Shown here one piece after another: positions 24,870 to 34,270 of a stretch of DNA of 37,361 bases. Position numbers and translations under genes: made by a program. The stretch comes from Oscillospiraceae bacterium (GTDB taxonomy: Bacteria > Bacillota > Clostridia > Oscillospirales > Ruminococcaceae), in assembly GCA_022766785.1 (NCBI GenBank), contig JALEOL010000015.1, forward strand, positions 1 to 37,361, given 5' to 3'. Within the stretch, counting starts at the first letter, position 1; every line of letters starts with the position of its first letter. The notes under the pieces are model-generated. The model had not been told where the DNA came from. It did no database searches and was given only the letters and a program-made list of their open reading frames with translations.

Positions 24870-26711
24870 TTACTCCTCAACAATTACGAATGCGGAGGAA
24901 TGCTTCTCCTCGTCGTCGGTGCTGCACGCCACGATCTCGTAGGTGCCCTGCGCGGAGGGTGCCTGATACAGACCGTTTTCGTCAATATTTCCGCCGTCTG
25001 CGTCATGCACCGACCAGATGACCGACTTGTTCTCCGTGCCCTCTACCTCCGCGTTGAAGTGCACCCTTTCAAGCGGCTTTATCTTCTGTATCTCGGGGGT
25101 TATCCTGACAACTACCGAGCTTTTCGCGCGCATCTCCGCGGTATCTCTTGTGGGTTTATATGCGAACCAGCGGACGCGCACGGTGTGACCCTCCACATAG
25201 TCGATAAGCCTTATTCCTACCCTGAACGTGCCGGTCGCGGGATTCAGCACCGCTGCGGTCTCGATACGCGGCACCGCCTTTATCTCGCTCTTGGTGGCGA
25301 ACACCTCTCCGCTGCCGAAAAGCAGCTTGCGCTCCCCGGAATCCCCGAACTCCACGGACACGGTAAGGCTGACGTCTCCCACGCCAAGATTATGCGGTAT
25401 CTCCTGGGAGAAGAACCTCGCGTTCACACGGATAGCGCCGGATATCGGGATATCCACCACGCCGGAAGATGTAGCATAGTCGTATGCCTCGGAGGAGGGT
25501 ATGCCGAACCTGAAATTCAGCTTTTTGCCCTTCTGGTCGTAGGAAGCGTTCACCTGCGGCTTCTGCCAGTACTCAAGGCGCTCCACCTCCGTGGAAACTC
25601 CGCCCTTCAGCATATTGTCGGACTTGGTGAGCGTGGTGACGGGCATTGCCGCTTTCTCCGAAACAGAAGCCCCGGTGCTGCCGCTGTCGTCCGGCACGGC
25701 GCCTGTTCTCTGCCCGAACGGGAGCGGTGTGACATTGCGGATAATAAAGCCGGTGCCTATGTTCAGACAGTCTATCTTTGCAAGATATATCGGCGTGTTC
25801 TCGCCGCTGAGATTGTTCTCCAGCGTGCTCATACGGGTGTTCTTCATTCTGTCGAAGCTGTCGGCGTCGGCGCAGATGTATACCTCGGTGCTGCCCACTG
25901 TGACCTTGTCAGAAACATCGCCCATCTTGACGGTAATCTCGCCGTTACCGTTGCTGAGCGCCGCCATCATGTCGGATATGCCGACTGCCCTGAGGGGGAA
26001 CTCGACGATGAAAACGTCCCTTTTTTCGCTGCTGTCTTCAGTAAAGCTCATCTCGACAGAACCGTCGTTATGGCTCTGGAAATACTCCGACTCAAAGCTG
26101 TATCTGAACGACACCGGCTGACCGTCTATCCCCTTGAGCACGATGAACCTGACTACTATCTCATCATTTGCGACAGCGAGCTTCGGCACTACCATAACTA
26201 TACGCAGTCCGTGCGCGTTATACATCACCTTCACGCTGTTAAGACCCGAGGCGTTGTACACCTCCTCCAGCATCGGGGCGTCCGTGCTGAGGTACAGCCT
26301 GTAGCCCTCCTCTATCTTGTTGAAGTTTTCGCTGTCGTGGTCGAAAGCGCCGATGTTGTTTACCGGCTCGCGGTTCTGCTGGTCGTACTTCAGGCAGAGA
26401 TACGCCTGATCCGATTTTTCAAGGCTGTCATAGCCCTCCACCATCTGGAGCTTTCTGATCACGGGAGTCGGCACCACTATCTCTCTGCCCTGGTAATCCA
26501 GCGCCATTCCGGTCTCCACCGAAAACGAGGTGTCGTCGTTCTGGTACACGCCAAGTCCGCAGATAACTCCCGCGCCGAAAAGCACACGGTTGAGGAGGCG
26601 GCGTTTGTTGTTGAAGTAACGCTGCTCGATCTCAAAATCACGGGCAGTCAGCATCTTTCCGTAGAAGTACCGGTTTCTCTCAAACGGAAAATAATTATTG
26701 TTGTTCATCAT
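24870..26711 (-). CDS. Fibre- or baseplate-associated protein with C-terminal Ig-like domain
   Basis: This 613-residue protein starts at ATG 26711 or the adjacent ATG 26708, both served by AGGAGG. The N-terminus RNRYFYGKMLTARDFEIEQR with RRLLNRVLFGAGVICGL is a conserved opening of proteins that follow the tail-protein-I gene in CIS loci. The middle is beta-rich and unassigned. The last 80 residues (VVVRITPEIQKIKPLERVHF, SVIWSVHDADGGNIDENGLY) form a bacterial Ig-like domain. It overlaps the preceding gpI-like gene by 17 bases. It probably attaches to the baseplate and contacts a target surface or the host's own envelope. Confidence 0.7.
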   Translation of the reverse strand: MMNNNNYFPFERNRYFYGKMLTARDFEIEQRYFNNKRRLLNRVLFGAGVICGLGVYQNDDTSFSVETGMALDYQGREIVVPTPVIRKLQMVEGYDSLEKSDQAYLCLKYDQQNREPVNNIGAFDHDSENFNKIEEGYRLYLSTDAPMLEEVYNASGLNSVKVMYNAHGLRIVMVVPKLAVANDEIVVRFIVLKGIDGQPVSFRYSFESEYFQSHNDGSVEMSFTEDSSEKRDVFIVEFPLRAVGISDMMAALSNGNGEITVKMGDVSDKVTVGSTEVYICADADSFDRMKNTRMSTLENNLSGENTPIYLAKIDCLNIGTGFIIRNVTPLPFGQRTGAVPDDSGSTGASVSEKAAMPVTTLTKSDNMLKGGVSTEVERLEYWQKPQVNASYDQKGKKLNFRFGIPSSEAYDYATSSGVVDIPISGAIRVNARFFSQEIPHNLGVGDVSLTVSVEFGDSGERKLLFGSGEVFATKSEIKAVPRIETAAVLNPATGTFRVGIRLIDYVEGHTVRVRWFAYKPTRDTAEMRAKSSVVVRITPEIQKIKPLERVHFNAEVEGTENKSVIWSVHDADGGNIDENGLYQAPSAQGTYEIVACSTDDEEKHSSAFVIVEE

Positions 26712-27840
26712 TGCTTCCTCCTAAGATTATTTCATTGGAAATGCGTGTTCCTACATCTGTGTGCGCGTAGCTGTAGCCGCTGAGCATGGAATTTACGCCC
26801 AGGAACGTATACTTATCCAGAATGGTGTTATTGCGCACCATTACTACCTCAAACTCAGTATATGCCGGTATCCTGCGCTTCAGCTTCTCCATGAACAGAT
26901 TTGCCTCATGGATATCCGTGAACGTCTTTTCCGGCAGCAGCACGAAGAATTTGTACGGATTGTCGCCGAAAAGCCGGTGGTAGACCTCCTTGTCCTTGCC
27001 GTTGTTCACCATTTTCTTCACGCTGAAGTACTCTATGATGTTCGGCGTAACTCCGTATTCGTTCTCTATCCACCCGATAAGGCTGCGTTTCACTCCTATA
27101 GAACGATACTCCTCCACCGTGCGTTTTATCCGCTCGCGGAGCCGCTCCTCAGAAATATACGCGACGTCCTCGATGCACAGCCACTCGCTGAGATAGCGGA
27201 GTATCTCTCCCCGTGCCGTCCGGTAGTCAAGCATCTCCGCCGACCTGCCGATCTTGTCGTCCATATCGAAGAAAATGCTGTCAAATATCGAAAGAAAGCG
27301 TGACAGGAAGCCGTTCTCTCCGTCCTCCTCCCGGTATACGGAGGGAAGATAATCAATCATCTGCTCGCCTTTAAGCAGCAGCTTTATCTTGTTCACGCAA
27401 AGCTCTCTGCGCTGTAGTATGATAAACCTGAGCCGCAGCCAGATATACCGCCCTTTCAGCCCGACAGGTCCGTCGAAGCAGTTGTTGTACAGCGGAACGA
27501 ACAGATCCTCCAGCTTGTCGAGCCGCTCCTGCACGTCTGCGGAATTGTCCGCCAGATAGCTGTCAAGCTCCACCGCGCGGTCGTCCAGCCGCACCGTTGT
27601 GGTATCGGAAGCGTAAGCGCTCACCTGCATAACGATGTTCTCGCCGAGGGTCGCGTCGATAAGCAGGCTGCGCCAGCAGAAGTTGTGCTCCGCGGAATCG
27701 ACTGAGCCTGTTATCATCGTGCATACGCTGCCGTCCGGGGAGGGCACTATGCGGTTTTCGCTTATTTGCAGTCCCTGCAGCAGACATCGCTGCCACTCCG
27801 ACGCACGGTTAAGGGTTATGTATACCCGTGAGCTGTTCAT
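26695..27840 (-). CDS. Phage tail protein I-like baseplate protein
   Basis: This 381-residue protein starts at ATG 27840 behind AAAGGTG. The core (about 165-245) has the gpI-family pattern: YLPSVYREEDGENGFLSRFL, then FDSIFFDMDDKIG, then MLDYRTARGEILRYLSEWLC, and further on the IGVKRSLIGWIENEYGV helix (Tail_P2_I, PF09684). In P2-like tails gpI sits at the baseplate rim and links to fibres. The first 160 residues (MNSSRVYITLNRASEWQRCL onward) are an extra N-terminal domain. Placed between the J-type wedge and the fibre-like protein, it probably is the adaptor between them. Confidence 0.85.
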   Translation of the reverse strand: MNSSRVYITLNRASEWQRCLLQGLQISENRIVPSPDGSVCTMITGSVDSAEHNFCWRSLLIDATLGENIVMQVSAYASDTTTVRLDDRAVELDSYLADNSADVQERLDKLEDLFVPLYNNCFDGPVGLKGRYIWLRLRFIILQRRELCVNKIKLLLKGEQMIDYLPSVYREEDGENGFLSRFLSIFDSIFFDMDDKIGRSAEMLDYRTARGEILRYLSEWLCIEDVAYISEERLRERIKRTVEEYRSIGVKRSLIGWIENEYGVTPNIIEYFSVKKMVNNGKDKEVYHRLFGDNPYKFFVLLPEKTFTDIHEANLFMEKLKRRIPAYTEFEVVMVRNNTILDKYTFLGVNSMLSGYSYAHTDVGTRISNEIILGGSNDEQQ

Positions 27841-27897
27841 GTTCTCACACCTTTCGGTAAATAAATCTTTTCTTACGGTCTATCGGGAAGCGCCGCC

Positions 27898-30036
27898 TTA
27901 CGGCTCGGTGACGTTAAGGCTGACCTCTCCGCAGTACGCTATGGCGTTGTAAGGGATAACCAGCCTGCCGTATCTGTCGCGGCTGCACCCGTGCATTTCG
28001 GTGCTGATGTTAAGGCGCTTTACCGACAGTATCCCGTCCACCGAGCAGATAGCCGTGATTATATCCGACTCTCCCACCGGTTCGCCGAAACGCGTCCTGC
28101 CGTCCTTGCCGTATACCGAAAGCAGACTGCGTATCGCTTCCTCGGAACGGCGCTTCGCCTGCTGCACCTCACGGGTGTCGCAGACCATATCCGCCGAAAT
28201 ATCTATCTTCACATATACGGGAGCCACCACATCGACCTTAGTGGTTATCAGCCGGTAGTTCTCGATATGCTCCTGAACCGCAGCCAGGAACCTTTTGTCC
28301 GGCATCGGAAATCTGCTGCTGCTGAAAGGCAGCACCACCAGCGAGACCTCGTTGTTATCTCCGGCTATCCCAGCCGCTCCTAATTCGTTTGCCGCAGCCC
28401 CGGATACCGCCTTTGCGTCCGCTATCCTCAGCCCCGGCGTCCTGAGCGCAAGGGTGCGGTAATCCTCCGCAGTGACCGCACGGGTGCATTCGCTGAGCGA
28501 GAGCTTCATTCTGTCCATCGCATGTCGGAAGCTCTCCCTGTCCATGCCGCCGCGGCAGGAGTCATACTGGGATACCGCATATATTTCCGAGCCGCACTCT
28601 ATCTCGGTAAGGCTTCCCGGCGGAAGATTTCCACCGGCGCCCTTTGTGGCGGCGCAGGAAATTATCATGATGTTCTCTATTCCCCTGGGTGGAGCCTCGC
28701 CGTTTTCGTTGTCGCCGAAAACCAGTCTGCGCCGCTCCGCGTCATAGGAGAAGCAACGGTCGTAAGGCCCGGCAAGCTCCATGGACTCGATACAGCTGTA
28801 CTCTCTCCAGCGCGGCTCACGGCTGTCCTCGCGGTCGCATACCATTATCCTTATATCTGAAACCAGCAGCTGCCCGTCGGCGTCAAAATCGAACTGCTGG
28901 CAGGGCAGCCCGTCCGAGGACATGAACATCTTTGTCCTGCCGAAATCCTCCGTGCAGTACACCACCCTTACGTCCGGCTCTCCGTCCGCCGCGGCAAGGT
29001 CGGAATATGCTGCCATATTAACCTTTACGCCGTCGGGGGTCTTTTCTATCGGCGCGTCCTGTATGTACTGCCAGCCATTGGCGTCGCGCAGCATCACAAA
29101 GCACATTCCCCCGGCTGCAAGCATATCTCTTACAACAATGTCCTCTCCGAGAACAAAATCCATATACGCTGCGTCTGTCCTGCGCTGGGACAGCTTTATC
29201 TCATTGGTGTATATCATTCTGAGCTGCGGCATATCCTCGCAGCCGCAGTAGGTCAGCCGGCAGCGGAGCCATATCCCCTCGGGCAGCCCCTCGCGGCGGC
29301 AGGGAGCGATGTCATTCCCGGTGCGGAGAGTTACCGCCCCTGAAAACGAAAGCGCATAGGTGCTGTCGCTTATCACCTCGCAGGGAGCGAAGTCCCCGGC
29401 TGTGGAGTATTCCCACACGATATCCCTCGGAGTACAGCCTGCGCTGCCCACCGGGTTTCTTTTCACCCTGCATTTGTCTGAAACCAAAAAATGCAGTGTG
29501 ATACCGTCAAAGAACCGCGCCTTATCTATGTCCTCCAGCTTTATGTAGAGCCGGCAGCCCTCGCTGTTCAGCTTATCCCCGAAAGGAAAGAACGTGGTGT
29601 CGCCGCCCGTGGATATCCCCGTGATATCAACAAATCCGTCCGGATTTTCCATGTATACGCTTCCTCTGATAAAAGGCGAACGCCGGAAATCCTCATATGC
29701 GGTGAACACCGTGCCGTCCTTTGCTCTTGCGGTGCTGCCACGCGTCACTTTCTCCGGTGCGCTGCCCTCGCCAAAGCAAACCGAAGCCTCGGCAGGCGCT
29801 GAGCTGTACACCTCCGTGCCAAGCAGTCTCAGCATATTCTCGTAGCTTTTGTCGGATATCCTGTTGAGATAGTACTGCTGCATCTCTTTGAGCCATGCAA
29901 ACAGCTCTATCATGGTTATGCCGGGGTCGTGCTCGTTGAAATCTGTCCACTCCGGAAAAATAACGGGTATCCGGCGCTTTGCGGCTTCAACTATATCTGC
30001 GTAATTCTGGTCGTCAAGGTTTGGCAGCTTTATCAA
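27898..30036 (-). CDS. Baseplate J-type wedge protein (second, Afp12-like)
   Basis: This 712-residue protein uses TTG at 30036 as start, with AAAGGTGG upstream; no ATG is nearby. The N-terminal segment PEWTDFNEHDPGITMIELFA with WLKEMQQYYLNRISDKSYEN is a hallmark of CIS wedge proteins. The C-terminal half has a J/gp47 core: DRMKLSLSECTRAVTAEDYR, TPGLRIADAKAV and VVAPVYVKIDISADM. It should pair with the longer J-type protein encoded just before it to form the baseplate wedges that open on firing. The gap to the previous gene is 27 bases. Confidence 0.85.
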   Translation of the reverse strand: MIKLPNLDDQNYADIVEAAKRRIPVIFPEWTDFNEHDPGITMIELFAWLKEMQQYYLNRISDKSYENMLRLLGTEVYSSAPAEASVCFGEGSAPEKVTRGSTARAKDGTVFTAYEDFRRSPFIRGSVYMENPDGFVDITGISTGGDTTFFPFGDKLNSEGCRLYIKLEDIDKARFFDGITLHFLVSDKCRVKRNPVGSAGCTPRDIVWEYSTAGDFAPCEVISDSTYALSFSGAVTLRTGNDIAPCRREGLPEGIWLRCRLTYCGCEDMPQLRMIYTNEIKLSQRRTDAAYMDFVLGEDIVVRDMLAAGGMCFVMLRDANGWQYIQDAPIEKTPDGVKVNMAAYSDLAAADGEPDVRVVYCTEDFGRTKMFMSSDGLPCQQFDFDADGQLLVSDIRIMVCDREDSREPRWREYSCIESMELAGPYDRCFSYDAERRRLVFGDNENGEAPPRGIENIMIISCAATKGAGGNLPPGSLTEIECGSEIYAVSQYDSCRGGMDRESFRHAMDRMKLSLSECTRAVTAEDYRTLALRTPGLRIADAKAVSGAAANELGAAGIAGDNNEVSLVVLPFSSSRFPMPDKRFLAAVQEHIENYRLITTKVDVVAPVYVKIDISADMVCDTREVQQAKRRSEEAIRSLLSVYGKDGRTRFGEPVGESDIITAICSVDGILSVKRLNISTEMHGCSRDRYGRLVIPYNAIAYCGEVSLNVTEP

Positions 30037-30063
30037 GCTCTGCGCACCACCTTTCTCTTATAA

Positions 30064-33000
30064 TCAAAATCTCACTGTGTGCTTTCCGGCAACTGCGATA
30101 AAGTAGCGGAGATCCTCCGGTCTGTCAAGCGGCACCACTATCTTTTCGCTTTTGTTGTAATACTCGCCGGTAAGCAGCACCCTGCTGATGTACGCGATAT
30201 GCTCCACACGCTTCAGCGCGGAATACACGCTGCTGACTGTAGGTATATCGCCTATCCTGCCGCCGGAGGAGCTGCCCATCATCTCGTTTATCGCATTTAT
30301 CACCTTGCGCTCCGTTCCTGCGGCATACTCGAAGCTGTCAAGCTGCACCGTCACCTCTACGCTGACGCGCATTATCCTCGCCGGAATGACCGCAAACCTG
30401 TCCTGCGCTATCAGCGTGCAGCAGGCAGCGCCGGTAAGCAGCGTTTCTATCTTCCTGCACAGCGCCGCGGAATAAGTTGCGCTCCCGAAATCCCGGGGCT
30501 TTACCACCACCGTGATACTGCCGTTTTCCGCGGAATTGTTCCTGTTTCTTCCGCAGAAGCAGCGCACCTCGTCCACCTCGGTGAACTCCTCCATGACTAT
30601 CGTCTCGAAATCCTCGGCGGTAACTGCCCTGCCTCTGTGCTTGAGCTTTTTCGCGCCTATCTTACGCACCGCTTCAAGAGAGTGTCCGTTGCTTCCGCCG
30701 CTGGTGGGCAGGATATTTGACATGCGGTCTACAAAAGGCACGCCGACTATCAGCCCGTCCACAGCATTCGCCGGAAGATTTCCCGGTACGCCTCCGCCAA
30801 AGGAGTAGTCCGCCTTTATCCGCGCGTTCGCCAAATATGCGGGTATCTTTCCGTTCCTGCCGTCGCCGAAGCTTATCCTCCCACGGCTGAAATCTATCTC
30901 ATAGTGTCTGTCCTCGCTGCCGGAATCCGCAAGCGAGGTCTTTGGCTGCCACTTAACCCAACACTCCGTAAGCTGACCGTCGTCGTCCGTCACCATGCGA
31001 ACATCGCCCGGGTTAGCGCGCATAAGCTCGTTCAGCTGGGATACGGGGGTCTCGCCATACTCGTTCACCCACAGGTCGCAGCTTATCACCGGCTTTTTCG
31101 CAAGGGTCATCTCCAGCCACGGTCTGCCTGCGATGTACTCGTGCTCCTCGCCGTGGACGGTCTCTTTCTGCACGATGTCCACTGTGTTTTTGTAAATGCT
31201 GTTCAGCCGCGGACGCTCCGGCTTCTTCGCCGAGATATCCAACGCCCTTATCCAGCAGCCGCGCCGCCCGAACAGCTCCGCCTGCGCGAAATCCGACGGG
31301 GCGTACAGCGAAAGTATCCCACTGACGGAAAATCCGTTTGTCCTGTCCTCGGTCTTCAGCTCTCTCCAGACGCTTCCGCCTCCGTATTCCTCCGCGAGAT
31401 ACTCGAACACCAGGTCTCTTTTCTCTTCCTCCGAACCGGAAATATCGAAATAGAAATTTACTGGATATCCCGAGGGCGCGCCGTCAAACATGAAATACAC
31501 CGCGTCATGGTTATCCGGCATAAGGCTGAACAGTCTCATGTCCGCAGCGGAGCTTCCCACCGAGAACACAGTCCTGCGGCAGTTGTTGAGCACGCTTACC
31601 GACTGCGCCGGAAGATAGCTGCTGCCGTAATCAAAATGTATATCCACCCTCTTGAGCCAAGGAACAAGCCACCTGCTGTGGGTGCTCAGGCGGTTCTCCA
31701 CCTCCAGCACACGAACACGCAGCCACAGCCCGTTGTAGGCGTTCTGGACTGACATGGCGAAATCCGGCGGACAGGTGAAGCTGATATGCTTTTTGCCGCT
31801 GCCGCCGTGACAGCTGAACGGATTCAGGTCGCCGATAACGCTGAGCCTTGCCCAGCCGTAGCCGTTCCAGTACTCCCACTGCACCTCCGATATGAAAATA
31901 TCGTCCGGGGGCGCAGCCTTTGTGTCCTCCTTATCGACAAGCAGCTTGTTGTTGAACTCCTGCCCCACCTCGTCGGTGATGACATTGTCTTTAAGCACCA
32001 CAGTGGACACGGAAAACTCAATAGTGATATCCGCGCCGCTCTTGCAGAACGCTTCGCAGCAGTTGATGTACAGCGAATCGTACACCGACGGCTCCTTGCC
32101 GAAGCAGTAGCCGCTGTCCGGGTTTTTAAGCTCGGTGTCGTTGCAGAACATATTCTCCGGGATAATGCCGGTTCTGGTTTCCTCGTCAACAATGCTGCGG
32201 CTGTTTATGCTGATGTGGTCAACACGGATCTCCTCGGCGTCCGGAGTTTTCTTCATCTCGCAGAACAGCCACGCGCTAAGCTCCGTATCCTCCGGCGCTT
32301 CTCCGCTGTCGTCCGTGAACCGGAACGCGCCCTCGCCCTTGGTCAGCAGGATATGGTCGTTTTCAAACCTTGCGGAAAGCCGCACCCTGCCGCTCTTTGC
32401 TATGTAGTACCACTCGGCGAATTCCGGTCTGCAAAGCTGCCGCATGAGCTGCGCGTCCCTGAACGCGGTCGCGGAATTGGTGAGCTTCACGCTTATCTCG
32501 GAACGTCCGCGCAGATCAAGCACCTGAGCGTGCGCCACTGCGAACATGTGGCGCTCCAGATTTTTTGCGCCGTCCGCCATGAACAGGATCATCGGCAGGG
32601 CGTTTTCCTCTGAAAGGTCTGTGCAGTTGATGATATCCTCCTGCGGAGCGGTGGAGTATATGGATTTAAGCTCCGCAGGCGTTGCAAAGAAGCCCGAGGT
32701 GGTCTCGAACACGATGCGCCTGTTGCCTTCCGTTTCGTCGTCGATATCGGTGAAAAGCTGAGTGCCAGCCTTTATAAACACATTATGCGCTGCGCCCTCC
32801 ACAAGCTCTGCACATGCGATCCCCACCGCCGGGGAAACCGACTTCGCGCACACGCCGATCATATTCAGGAACTCCAGGTAGCACTTGTCGGGGAACCTGT
32901 TGAACCTGTCGATGGTGCCGTGGAACATCTCTGCAAAAAGCCTGGTAAGCGCGGCGCCGCCGTCTGTATTCTCAAAATCCGGCAGCCACTCCGGGGTGTA

Positions 33001-33072
33001 GAACTCACTCTTTTCCTTAATAAGGGCGAGTATCTCTTCTGACGTTCTGCCGTCCAGCTTTGGTGTGATCAT
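30064..33072 (-). CDS. Baseplate J-type wedge protein (first, Afp11-like, about 1000 residues)
   Basis: This 1002-residue protein starts at ATG 33072, sharing ATGA with the stop of the gp25 gene. The N-terminus has PEWLPDFENTDGGAALTRLF with FAEMFHGTIDRFNRFPDKCY, a wedge-protein opening. The C-terminal 300 residues contain the J core: EIDFSRGRISFGDGRNGKIP, KADYSFGGGVPGNLP, KKLKHRGRAVTAEDFETIVM and VSVEVTVQLDSFEYAAGTE. The middle is beta-rich and CIS-specific. The length and tandem arrangement with a second J-type gene match Afp11/Afp12 of extracellular CIS. It acts in the cytoplasm during particle assembly. Confidence 0.9.
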   Translation of the reverse strand: MITPKLDGRTSEEILALIKEKSEFYTPEWLPDFENTDGGAALTRLFAEMFHGTIDRFNRFPDKCYLEFLNMIGVCAKSVSPAVGIACAELVEGAAHNVFIKAGTQLFTDIDDETEGNRRIVFETTSGFFATPAELKSIYSTAPQEDIINCTDLSEENALPMILFMADGAKNLERHMFAVAHAQVLDLRGRSEISVKLTNSATAFRDAQLMRQLCRPEFAEWYYIAKSGRVRLSARFENDHILLTKGEGAFRFTDDSGEAPEDTELSAWLFCEMKKTPDAEEIRVDHISINSRSIVDEETRTGIIPENMFCNDTELKNPDSGYCFGKEPSVYDSLYINCCEAFCKSGADITIEFSVSTVVLKDNVITDEVGQEFNNKLLVDKEDTKAAPPDDIFISEVQWEYWNGYGWARLSVIGDLNPFSCHGGSGKKHISFTCPPDFAMSVQNAYNGLWLRVRVLEVENRLSTHSRWLVPWLKRVDIHFDYGSSYLPAQSVSVLNNCRRTVFSVGSSAADMRLFSLMPDNHDAVYFMFDGAPSGYPVNFYFDISGSEEEKRDLVFEYLAEEYGGGSVWRELKTEDRTNGFSVSGILSLYAPSDFAQAELFGRRGCWIRALDISAKKPERPRLNSIYKNTVDIVQKETVHGEEHEYIAGRPWLEMTLAKKPVISCDLWVNEYGETPVSQLNELMRANPGDVRMVTDDDGQLTECWVKWQPKTSLADSGSEDRHYEIDFSRGRISFGDGRNGKIPAYLANARIKADYSFGGGVPGNLPANAVDGLIVGVPFVDRMSNILPTSGGSNGHSLEAVRKIGAKKLKHRGRAVTAEDFETIVMEEFTEVDEVRCFCGRNRNNSAENGSITVVVKPRDFGSATYSAALCRKIETLLTGAACCTLIAQDRFAVIPARIMRVSVEVTVQLDSFEYAAGTERKVINAINEMMGSSSGGRIGDIPTVSSVYSALKRVEHIAYISRVLLTGEYYNKSEKIVVPLDRPEDLRYFIAVAGKHTVRF

Positions 33073-33479
33073 TTACCTTCGCCCTCCATCATGTAGAATG
33101 GATATACCATGTTGAACTGGTTGTTTGTGGTTCTTATCGTGTATTTAATGCTAAGCTCCAGCATTCCCTTGCTGCCGCCGTTGTCCAGCGCGGCGACCTC
33201 GATATTAGCGATGCGCGGCTCCCACTGCTCCAGAGCCTCTTTCACGCTGCTCTCCAGCGCGGATATTCGCTCGGCGCTGTTGTCGGAGAACACAAAATCC
33301 CCGGCAGCCGTCCCGAACTCAGGCAGCATCACGCGCTCGCCCAGATTGGTGCGGAGTATTATGCGGATAGCTTGCTCAATGTCCGTTTCGGCGCTGCTCA
33401 TTGCTATTCGACGTGTGGAAGGGTCAACACTGAAAGGAAATCTGAAGCCCCTGCCCATGTATTGCTTGTTGTCAGTCAT
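33069..33479 (-). CDS. gp25-like baseplate protein
   Basis: This 136-residue protein starts at ATG 33479. It matches the GPW/gp25 family (PF04965): GRGFRFPFSVDPSTRRIAMS, ETDIEQAIRIILRTNLGERV, MLPEFGTAAGDFVFSDNS and a C-terminal beta segment LELSIKYTIRTTNNQF. The conserved EPR-type motif is present as WEPRIANIEV. gp25 nucleates the baseplate and contacts the first sheath ring. Its end overlaps the next gene by four bases (ATGA), so translation is coupled. Confidence 0.95.
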   Translation of the reverse strand: MTDNKQYMGRGFRFPFSVDPSTRRIAMSSAETDIEQAIRIILRTNLGERVMLPEFGTAAGDFVFSDNSAERISALESSVKEALEQWEPRIANIEVAALDNGGSKGMLELSIKYTIRTTNNQFNMVYPFYMMEGEGK

Positions 33480-33500
33480 AGCCCTGTCCCTCCGTCGTTA

Positions 33501-34259
33501 TCAGTTTATCTTAGTCATTGAGCCCTTGATCGTGGTGACGCCGCTGCTCTTTACTGTTACCGAACTGTTTGCGGACAGCTCTGCCGTGCCGCTCGCCTTT
33601 GCGTTTATCTGCGCCGCGGAGAGCTTTATCTCCTTGTTCGCCTTTATCTCCACCGCGCCGGAGCTGCCGTCGCAGGTTATGGTAACGCCGCTGCCCACCT
33701 TGATGGTGAGCTTTTTGTTGCAGGAAAGCTCCACGGAGCCGTCCTTGCCGTTCATCGTCAGTTTGTTCTTGCCGTCGTCTATCTCCACAAGCTGATTTTC
33801 GTCGTCGATCACTACCGTGCGTTTTTTCGGGGTGGAGATCGTTATTTTCTCCTTGCCCTTGTCGTCGAAGAAATCAACGTAGCTCTGGTTCGGCGTGACA
33901 AGACGGTAATCCTTGTTATCTCCATTGCTTACCGTCAGCGGGGACTTTGCGTCCTTTACCCACAGACACCCCAGCACGAACGGACGGTGGATATCGCCGT
34001 TCTCATAAGCCAGCGCCACAATATCGCCGACGTTCATGTGGAAGAAGCTGCCGTATTCGTTGCCGCCGAAAGGGGTCAGGCAGAATATCCAGCCCGTCTC
34101 TCCGGCGTCCTTGTCTTTAGTGATGTATGTGCACTTCACTCTGCCGAGATTTTTCGGATCCTTGATGTTGGTTATCTTTGCAAGCTTAATACCTGCTCCG
34201 GATCCACCGCCATTGTTTCCGCCGTAATCCCCGGCTAACATATCGATGATCCCTGACAT
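33501..34259 (-). CDS. Baseplate spike protein (gpV / VgrG C-terminal type)
   Basis: This is a 252-residue protein. ATG 34259 is preferred over GTG 34265, because GGAGG then sits 5 bases before it. After a Gly-rich linker (GGNNGGGSG) comes an OB-fold (about 25-105): KLAKITNIKDPKNLGRVKCT, WIFCLTPFGGNEYGSFFHMN, PFVLGCLWVKD. A repeated beta region to the end (about 120-252; KKLTIKVGSGVTITCDGS, SSVTVKSSGVTTIKGS) is typical of a trimeric beta-helix spike. It forms the needle shaft capped by the PAAR-like protein. In most extracellular CIS this part is fused to the hub; here it is a separate gene. Confidence 0.92.
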   Translation of the reverse strand: MSGIIDMLAGDYGGNNGGGSGAGIKLAKITNIKDPKNLGRVKCTYITKDKDAGETGWIFCLTPFGGNEYGSFFHMNVGDIVALAYENGDIHRPFVLGCLWVKDAKSPLTVSNGDNKDYRLVTPNQSYVDFFDDKGKEKITISTPKKRTVVIDDENQLVEIDDGKNKLTMNGKDGSVELSCNKKLTIKVGSGVTITCDGSSGAVEIKANKEIKLSAAQINAKASGTAELSANSSVTVKSSGVTTIKGSMTKIN

Positions 34260-34270
34260 ATACACCTCCG

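Noticed and set aside
24852..26783. A 643-codon open frame on the plus strand
   Set aside because: It is antisense to the fibre-like gene with its conserved CIS N-terminus. The plus-strand translation is low in recognisable motifs and rich in His/Arg/Leu, as expected for a shadow frame in GC-biased codons.
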